The position numbers and the translations under genes are program-made. Source: Anaerolineae bacterium (GTDB taxonomy: Bacteria > Chloroflexota > Anaerolineae > Promineifilales > Promineifilaceae). From it: a stretch of DNA of 10,029 nt. The stretch lies in NCBI GenBank assembly GCA_014879345.1, contig JACSSI010000121.1:1-10029 (forward strand), given 5' to 3'. Each line of letters starts with the position of its first letter. The first letter of the stretch is position 1. The notes beneath the pieces are model-generated. The model did not search any database and was not told the DNA's origin. It worked only from the letters and a program-made list of their open reading frames with translations. Shown here piece after piece: positions 6,010 to 10,029 of this stretch.

Positions 6010-6825
6010 CTAGCCATTTATAAACGAATACAACAAATAACTAACGCTCAAAAGTACACAATAAACAGCAAAAATGTAAAGGCTGTGATTACGCACCCAG
6101 TTTAGTAAAAAGTAAATGCACAGATAGCCTACCAGTGCGGCCGTCACAAAAGCAGCAGCATACGCGGCTAGGCTGGTAGTCAGGCTGGGGGCAGTAGCAA
6201 TATCCACCAGGGAAAGCAGACCCGCGCCAAAGATGACGGGGACACCCAGGAGGAAGCTGTATCGCGCTGCCTGAGAACGGTCAAGCCCGCGCAGCAGCCC
6301 GCCGACGATGGTGCTGCCACTGCGAGAAATGCCGGGCAGCAAGGCCATCATCTGGAAAAGGCCAATAACGATGGTGTCAATCCAGGTCATGGTGTCAAAA
6401 GTCTTGTCACCAGACATGAGTTTTTCACCGAGAACCAGCAAGCCCGCAGTAACTAGCAGGAAAAACGCAACCCACGTGGGATGGAGGTAGGCGTTTTCAA
6501 AATAACGTTCCAATACGATGCCTGCCACGGCCGCCGGGATGCAGCCCACAGCGATGAACCAACCCAAACGGGCATCGGTTGTTCCCATAGGTTTCCGCTC
6601 ACGCAGGCCAACGAGAACGGCCGTTACTATATTCCACAAGTCGCGCCGAAAATAAACCAACACAGCCACCAGTGTGCCTAAATGCACCAGACCCACCATC
6701 GTCAGGTCGGGTGGTGTCATATGAAAAATAGCAGGCAATAAAACAAGATGACCCGAACTGGAAACGGGTAAAAATTCAGTCGCACCTTGAATAATTCCCA
6801 GGAAGATTGCTTCGAAGATGTTCAT
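6010..6825 (-). CDS. uppP: Undecaprenyl-diphosphatase UppP (BacA family)
   Basis: A 271-residue polytopic membrane protein that removes a phosphate from undecaprenyl pyrophosphate to recycle the lipid carrier for peptidoglycan and other wall polymers; overproduction is known to give bacitracin resistance. The two family signatures are present: GATEFLPVSSSGHL (14-27; Glu17, Ser22-24, His26) and LLPGISRSGSTI (162-173; Arg168). About eight membrane helices are visible and the length is normal. AAGGAA at 6832-6837 (read on the minus strand) is 6 bases before the ATG. It lies 125 bases downstream of the short-chain dehydrogenase on the same strand, so read-through from that gene is possible, though a strong inverted repeat lies between. 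AACGGCCGTT at 6616 encodes Thr-Ala-Val in IVTAVLV. Confidence 0.95.
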   Translation of the reverse strand: MNIFEAIFLGIIQGATEFLPVSSSGHLVLLPAIFHMTPPDLTMVGLVHLGTLVAVLVYFRRDLWNIVTAVLVGLRERKPMGTTDARLGWFIAVGCIPAAVAGIVLERYFENAYLHPTWVAFFLLVTAGLLVLGEKLMSGDKTFDTMTWIDTIVIGLFQMMALLPGISRSGSTIVGGLLRGLDRSQAARYSFLLGVPVIFGAGLLSLVDIATAPSLTTSLAAYAAAFVTAALVGYLCIYFLLNWVRNHSLYIFAVYCVLLSVSYLLYSFING

Positions 6826-6843
6826 ATAGAGTTCCTTTTAAAG

Positions 6844-6874
6844 GTTGCAAGTTGCAGGGTTGCAGGGTTGCAAG
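6844..6874. repeat. Four tandem GTTGCAGG-like units before uppP
   Basis: GTTGC starts at 6844, 6851, 6859 and 6867, so the spacing is 7, 8 and 8 bases. The array abuts the uppP ribosome site, and its last unit forms the outer end of the large inverted repeat. Confidence 0.75.
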
Positions 6875-6929
6875 GGGCAGAGTGGCAGGACGATGGCATA
6901 ACGCCCTGCCACTCTGCCCCTTTGCAACC
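6866..6929. repeat. Large intergenic inverted repeat (24/25 bp arms)
   Basis: The left arm (6866-6889) starts GGTTGCAAGGGGCAGAG. It pairs with the right arm (6905-6929) through all its bases, with one extra A in the right arm and a 15-base loop. On the minus strand it lies in the transcript between the dehydrogenase and uppP. No clear U-run follows. It may protect the upstream mRNA from 3' exonuclease, cause partial termination, or simply be a REP/MITE-like palindrome. Confidence 0.8.
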
Positions 6930-6950
6930 TTGCGCCTTTGCCCCTGTTAT

Positions 6951-7859
6951 TTACCTAACCCGCTGCCGGAACTTGCGGGCAATTTTCAATATTAAAGCAG
7001 TGGGGCCACTTTTTACGCCCGCTACCATGAGTTGATACCGTCGGCCTGGAATGCAGATTACGCGATTGGGGTTCAGCGAATGCAGCGACGTGGACACCAC
7101 TTCTGCGGCTGTCATCCACAGGACAGAAGGCACTTTTTCCCGGTCAAAATCAGTCATGTTGTCCGTATCGTGGAACTCAGTCACCGTAAAGCCAGGACAC
7201 AATGCCTGCACCACAATACCACTAGCTAACACTTCTGCTTGCAATGCCTGGGAGAATACATTGAGATACGCCTTGCTTGCCGGATAATTTACATCGCCAG
7301 CCGAGGGGAAAAAGGCGGAAATAGAAGAAACATTGATGATCGTGCCGCCACCGCGTTCAGTCATACCGGGCAAAGCAGCACGACACAGGCGCATGGTGGC
7401 AGTGATGTGGACATTGAGCATTGCCATTTGTGCTTCCAGGTCTGAAGCAAGCAGCCCGCCTGTCGTGCCGAAGCCAGCGTTATTAACAAGCACGGCCAAA
7501 TTCAAATCAGCAATGCGAGATTCTAATTGGGCCACATCGTCAGATTGGGCTAAATCGGCGGTGATCACTTCGGCGGTGATGCCGTGAGCCGTCTGCAACT
7601 CAGCGGCAAGCGCTGCCAGTTTGCCGCCACGACGCGCTGTCAGTAACAGGTTGTAGCCGAGCGCGGCTAACTGTCGGGCAAACTCGGCGCCTATGCCGCT
7701 GGATGCTCCGGTGATGAGGGCGTAACTATTTTTCTTGGGTGTGGGTAACGGCCGTTGCCCCCCAACCATCTCCCGATACATCAAATAACCACTCGCAACT
7801 AAGGTGGTAACGGCCGTTGTCCCCATCAATAATTTTTTCATTCCAAACTTTCTCATCAC
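6951..7859 (-). CDS. Short-chain dehydrogenase/reductase with N-terminal membrane anchor
   Basis: A 302-residue classical SDR. Residues 8-28 form a short membrane helix, so the Rossmann domain is probably membrane-attached. The cofactor loop is TGASSGIG (50-57). Arg76-Arg77 after the second strand (LLLTARRGGK) suggest NADPH. NNAG is at 126-129, the catalytic serine is probably Ser179 in INVSSISAF, and Tyr192 and Lys196 are in YPASK. PGFTVTEF lies at 222-229. The substrate is unknown; ketone or acyl-chain reduction is typical of such anchored SDRs. GGAG lies 6 bases before the ATG at 7859; ATGs at codons 2 and 7 are also possible. A strong terminator for aspartate kinase ends about five bases before this ribosome site. 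Two AACGGCCGTT copies fall within the first 40 codons. Confidence 0.88.
   Translation of the reverse strand: MMRKFGMKKLLMGTTAVTTLVASGYLMYREMVGGQRPLPTPKKNSYALITGASSGIGAEFARQLAALGYNLLLTARRGGKLAALAAELQTAHGITAEVITADLAQSDDVAQLESRIADLNLAVLVNNAGFGTTGGLLASDLEAQMAMLNVHITATMRLCRAALPGMTERGGGTIINVSSISAFFPSAGDVNYPASKAYLNVFSQALQAEVLASGIVVQALCPGFTVTEFHDTDNMTDFDREKVPSVLWMTAAEVVSTSLHSLNPNRVICIPGRRYQLMVAGVKSGPTALILKIARKFRQRVR
7747..7818. repeat. Two AACGGCCGTT copies in the SDR 5' coding region
   Basis: Perfect copies at 7747-7756 (read as GlnArgProLeu in GGQRPLP) and 7809-7818 (ThrAlaVal in GTTAVTT), only 62 bases apart, in the poorly conserved anchor and linker part of the protein. Confidence 0.9.
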
Positions 7860-7870
7860 TTACTCCATCC

Positions 7871-7903
7871 AAAATAAAACCCGCAGACCCATCAGCCTGC
7901 GGG
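7871..7903 (-). terminator. Intrinsic terminator after aspartate kinase
   Basis: CCCGCAG (7880-7886) and CTGCGGG (7897-7903) form a 7 bp GC-rich stem with a 10-base loop. On the minus strand it is followed by TTTTATTTT. It lies about 115 bases past the aspartate kinase stop and immediately before the ribosome site of the SDR gene. Confidence 0.85.
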
Positions 7904-7952
7904 CAAAGTTTTACCCGAATAATCGCGAAGGTTCAAATATGGTTCTCAGTGT

Positions 7953-7995
7953 ACAGTTTCCAATTTACAGTGAGAAGATCACCACCGCTCACTGT
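7953..7995. repeat. 22 bp dispersed repeat, copy 2, and an 8 bp hairpin
   Basis: 7953-7974 matches the reverse complement of 4386-4407 at 20 of 22 positions. Its end, ACAGTGAG (7967-7974), pairs with CTCACTGT (7988-7995) across 13 bases. Both copies of the repeat lie just past the stop codon of a minus-strand gene, here aspartate kinase. Confidence 0.55.
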
Positions 7996-8017
7996 TCACT
8001 GAACATTGAAAACTGCC

Positions 8018-9430
8018 TCACGCCACAATCACCTCATGAATATGGTTCACCGCCTCAGCCGTCTCTTTGCCGTCAATCACCAGACTAATGCTGCATTCAG
8101 AAGAACCTTGCGCAATGGCAATAATATTAACATGATGGTTGCCCAGCGCCGTAAACAAAGCGCCTGAAATACCCGGTGTGCCGCGCATCCCAGCCCCCAC
8201 AATCGTCACAATCGACACATCATGGATAGCCCAAACACGGTCAATATCCTGGCGTTTGATCTCTTCCTCAAACTCTGCTTCCAGCCCCTTGATAACGGTA
8301 TCAGAACTGTTTTCCGGGGTGGCAAAACAAATCGACTGTTCGGACGATGCCTGGCTGATGAGCAAGACACTCACATTAGCCTTAGCAACAGCCCCAAAAG
8401 TGCGAGCCGCAATGCCTGGAATACCCAGCATACCCTTCCCTTCCACCGTGATCAGGCTCAATTTTTTGATAGCCGTTACCGCTTTTGCGCCGCCATTCAT
8501 GCTGCCATTATCTGGCACAATTACCGTGCCGGGATGGCTGGGGTTAAAGGTGTTTTTGATTCGCAGCGGGATATTATTTTCCACACAAGGACGCATCGTT
8601 TTGGGATGCAGCACATTGGCACCATAAAACGCCAGTTCAGAGACTTCGCGGTAGCTCAACACAGGGATTGATTTTGCGTTTTGCACAATACGGGGATCGG
8701 CCGTCATCACACCATCCACATCCGTCCAAATCCACACTTCTTGAGCGTTAAGACATTGCCCCAGAATAGCGCCGCTAAAATCAGAGCCGCCCCGCCCCAG
8801 TGTCGTGGTGATACCGGCTTCATTGGCGGCGATAAAACCCGTTACCACAGGAATACAGTCATCGTCCAACAAGGGTTGCAGGCGTGCTTGTGTTTTGGGT
8901 ACAGTCTGCTCAAAAATAGGGGATGCATTTTGGAATAGACTGTTGGTTACAATCAGTTCTGTGGCGTCGATGGCTTCTGCCTTGTGGCCTAGTTGGCGCA
9001 AATAAGCGGCCAAAATGCGTACGCTCATCTGCTCACCCATGCCACCCACGGTGTCTAAAGCCCGGGGGGTCAGTTCACCCAGAACCAGCACGGCTTTGCA
9101 CAAGGTTTCAAAACGAGTAATGAACAAGTTGTTTTCTGCCAACACGATTTGTCGTTCCCCTTCTGGGGTTAACAAAGCGTCGATGGTTTCATAGTGAATC
9201 TGACGCAGTTGGTTAGCAGTATGTTTATACGTTTCGGCATCACCAGAAAGCGCTGAGGTTGCACCTTCTAATAACAGGTCGGTTACTTTGATTGGTTTTG
9301 TACCCATCGCAGAAGCCACCACAACGACGGATCCCCACTCTTTTTTTGCATTGAGAATGAGTTCGGCCGTTTCCCGAATAGCTTGTGCGCTGCCGACAGA
9401 TGTTCCCCCGAATTTCATTACGAGTGTCAT
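8018..9430 (-). CDS. lysC: Aspartate kinase (monofunctional, two ACT domains)
   Basis: A 470-residue cytoplasmic enzyme that phosphorylates L-aspartate, the first step toward lysine, threonine and methionine. The amino-acid-kinase domain starts KFGGTSVGS (6-14) and contains TTTLGRGGSDFSG (208-220) and TDVDGVMTADPR (236-247), the substrate and ATP sites. Two ACT regulatory domains follow, around residues 324-390 (GIPGIAARTFGAVAKANVSV) and 405-470 (GTPGISGALFTALGNHHVNI). The length fits the long homodimeric class (LysC/ThrA-like) rather than the alpha/beta type. GGAG lies 7 bases before the ATG. No homoserine dehydrogenase domain is fused. The gene is preceded by a SAM-I riboswitch, so in addition to feedback through the ACT domains, its transcription should fall when SAM is plentiful. 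I cannot tell whether lysine or threonine is the allosteric effector. Confidence 0.95.
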   Translation of the reverse strand: MTLVMKFGGTSVGSAQAIRETAELILNAKKEWGSVVVVASAMGTKPIKVTDLLLEGATSALSGDAETYKHTANQLRQIHYETIDALLTPEGERQIVLAENNLFITRFETLCKAVLVLGELTPRALDTVGGMGEQMSVRILAAYLRQLGHKAEAIDATELIVTNSLFQNASPIFEQTVPKTQARLQPLLDDDCIPVVTGFIAANEAGITTTLGRGGSDFSGAILGQCLNAQEVWIWTDVDGVMTADPRIVQNAKSIPVLSYREVSELAFYGANVLHPKTMRPCVENNIPLRIKNTFNPSHPGTVIVPDNGSMNGGAKAVTAIKKLSLITVEGKGMLGIPGIAARTFGAVAKANVSVLLISQASSEQSICFATPENSSDTVIKGLEAEFEEEIKRQDIDRVWAIHDVSIVTIVGAGMRGTPGISGALFTALGNHHVNIIAIAQGSSECSISLVIDGKETAEAVNHIHEVIVA

Positions 9431-9477
9431 GATGTTTCTCCATTTATATTTGAGTTAGCGCGTAGTATGTAGTGCGA

Positions 9478-9513
9478 AGTGCATCGTGTGCTACGCTCTA
9501 CGCACGATGCACT
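9478..9513 (-). repeat. Perfect 11 bp hairpin between riboswitch terminator and lysC RBS
   Basis: AGTGCATCGTG (9478-9488) and CACGATGCACT (9503-9513) pair fully around a 14-base loop. It lies in the leader after the terminator and about 35 bases before the ribosome site. No U-run follows. The neighbouring sequence is rich in GTAG and TACG words, so it may be another repeat-derived hairpin. Confidence 0.7.
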
Positions 9514-9550
9514 ATTCATGCACACAGTTAGCCAGTGAGATGGGGGATTT

Positions 9551-9587
9551 AAAACAAAAAAGCCCCTTCCAGGAATTGAGAAGGGGC
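9551..9587 (-). terminator. Riboswitch expression-platform terminator
   Basis: On the minus strand GCCCCTTC (9580-9587) pairs with GAAGGGGC (9562-9569) around 10 bases, followed by TTTTTTGTTTT. The loop and neighbouring stem bases TCTCAATTCC (9572-9581) can instead pair with GGAGATGAGA (9611-9620), which contains the 3' strand of aptamer helix P1. Termination and antitermination are thus mutually exclusive, as expected for a SAM-I OFF switch. Confidence 0.9.
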
Positions 9588-9610
9588 ATTGCCATGTCGG
9601 GCACGCGACG

Positions 9611-9834
9611 TCTCATCTCCCAGAATATCCTCATGAAAAGGATTGTTTTCTGCCGGAATTGGCACCTTGGAAGGTAGTCTAATAGTCTGGTAGTCGATTA
9701 GTCTATTAGCCGGTTGGTATTTGAAGACCAAGCGGCTGTTTTGACTAAGCGACGACACAACTGTCTGACTAAACGACTACTATCCTGGTTGCCGAGGCAT
9801 CGTAGGGCCGGTCCCTCCGCCTCTCTGGATAAGA
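9611..9834 (-). ncRNA. SAM-I (S-box) riboswitch aptamer with expanded P3
   Basis: On the minus strand the S-box core is clear: TCTTATC (P1 5' strand, 9828-9834), CAGAGAGGCGGAGGGAC, GGCCC and CGGCAACC. After a long interval come AAGGTGCCAATTCC, a P4 helix (CAGAA/TTCTG with ATCCT/AGGAT inside) and GATGAGA (P1 3' strand, 9611-9617), which pairs with TCTTATC over seven positions. These are the conserved elements that bind S-adenosylmethionine. The P3 element between GGCAACC and AAGGTGCC is about 117 nt instead of the usual few base pairs. It controls aspartate kinase through the terminator downstream. I see no lysine-riboswitch or T-box features. Confidence 0.95.
9669..9785 (-). repeat. P3 helix built from 8-nt repeat units
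   Basis: On the plus strand TAGTC starts at 9675, 9683, 9691 and 9699, exactly eight bases apart; the complementary arm has GACTA at 9743, 9767 and 9775, again multiples of eight. By hand alignment the arms pair at about 35 positions. One unpaired octamer lies on the 5' side. The top is AGCCG/CGGCT plus TTGGT/ACCAA with an 8-nt loop (9719-9726). Confidence 0.8.
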
Positions 9835-9874
9835 AGTGTGTTCTTACTATTTAAGTTGGTTATGAACAGAACCG

Positions 9875-9899
9875 GGATGTACCCTCATAGGGCGTATCC
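9875..9899 (-). other. Small hairpin between promoter and riboswitch
   Basis: GGAT/ATCC and CCCT/AGGG are nested around a 3x3 internal loop and a 3-base loop in the 5' end of the leader, upstream of the aptamer. It matches no element of the SAM-I fold. Confidence 0.4.
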
Positions 9900-9915
9900 T
9901 CAGTTATCGTGGCGG

Positions 9916-9944
9916 ATATTAGCAAATGTAACGGCCGTTGTCAA
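9916..9944 (-). promoter_or_regulatory. Promoter of the riboswitch-lysC transcript
   Basis: On the minus strand a perfect TTGACA (9939-9944) is followed after 17 bases by TAATAT (9916-9921). Transcription should start near 9909, giving a leader of almost 480 nt. The 10-mer AACGGCCGTT (9930-9939) occupies the spacer and overlaps the last base of the -35. Confidence 0.7.
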
Positions 9945-9964
9945 TGTATTTTGCATGGCGGGGT

Positions 9965-10029
9965 GCGGTTAGTTTTTGTGTAATAAAGCAGACTACAAAA
10001 GTCTTACCAATACTAATTGGCATTAAATT
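9965..10029 (-). repeat. Right copy of 65 bp end-to-end inverted repeat
   Basis: The reverse complement equals 5-69 at 63 of 65 positions. The window ends exactly within the repeat, so its full size is unknown. It lies just upstream of the lysC promoter, as the left copy lies upstream of the MFS gene. Confidence 0.85.

Noticed and set aside
9673..9712. CRISPR-like or protein-binding tandem array (TAGTC x4)
   Set aside because: The units are only 8 bases without spacers, and they pair with the opposite arm inside riboswitch P3.
9431..9944. Lysine riboswitch or T-box leader for aspartate kinase
   Set aside because: The conserved core matches the SAM-I aptamer throughout; no T-box sequence (GGGUGGNACCGCG-like) or lysine-aptamer core is present.
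1..10029. Transposon, integrative element or defence island bounded by the terminal repeats
   Set aside because: No transposase, integrase, toxin, nuclease-helicase or other defence gene is visible; the genes are metabolic and envelope functions, so contig breaks at a repeat fit better.

Overview
This 10 kb window looks like ordinary bacterial chromosome: compact, mid-GC, with ATG starts mostly preceded by good GGAG/AAGGAA ribosome sites. The gene set is housekeeping or core-accessory, with no phage, plasmid, transposase or CRISPR genes. The heavy use of the palindrome AACGGCCGTT, the small octamer repeat arrays between genes and the SAM-I riboswitch make me think of a Chloroflexota (Anaerolineae-like) metagenome contig. 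That placement is an impression, not something the sequence proves. Both ends of the window lie in the same 65 bp sequence in opposite orientation. This suggests either assembly breaks at a dispersed repeat or, less likely, terminal inverted repeats.

Layout from left to right: left inverted repeat (5-69); a DHA2-type MFS efflux protein (+, 235-1824); a gene-poor stretch with a 29 bp palindrome and a 170 bp duplicated fragment of a DUF1499 gene (-, 1951-2120); a YqhA/UPF0114 membrane protein (-, 2238-2798); the intact DUF1499 membrane-anchored protein (-, 2975-3478); a Het-C-like putative zinc hydrolase (+, 3598-4239); an ornithine-aminotransferase-like enzyme (-, 4421-5626) with a long structured leader; undecaprenyl-diphosphatase UppP (-, 6010-6825); a membrane-anchored short-chain dehydrogenase (-, 6951-7859); and aspartate kinase (-, 8018-9430), preceded by a SAM-I riboswitch with its own promoter, antiterminator and terminator (9556-9944). 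The right inverted repeat is 9965-10029.

The clearest regulatory unit is the aspartate kinase leader. A consensus promoter, a SAM-I aptamer and an intrinsic terminator link the first step of the aspartate family pathway to the methionine/SAM pool. Its P3 helix is enlarged to about 117 nt by 8-nt repeat units on both arms, which I regard as the most unusual item in the window. The aminotransferase has a second candidate regulated leader: a TATAAT promoter, a perfect palindrome over the -35 box, a GNRA-capped hairpin, an intrinsic terminator and an RBS-proximal hairpin. I do not recognise its class. The palindrome AACGGCCGTT occurs nine times intact. A tenth copy, inside the DUF1499 gene, appears to have been split exactly at its centre by a 24 bp in-frame insertion.
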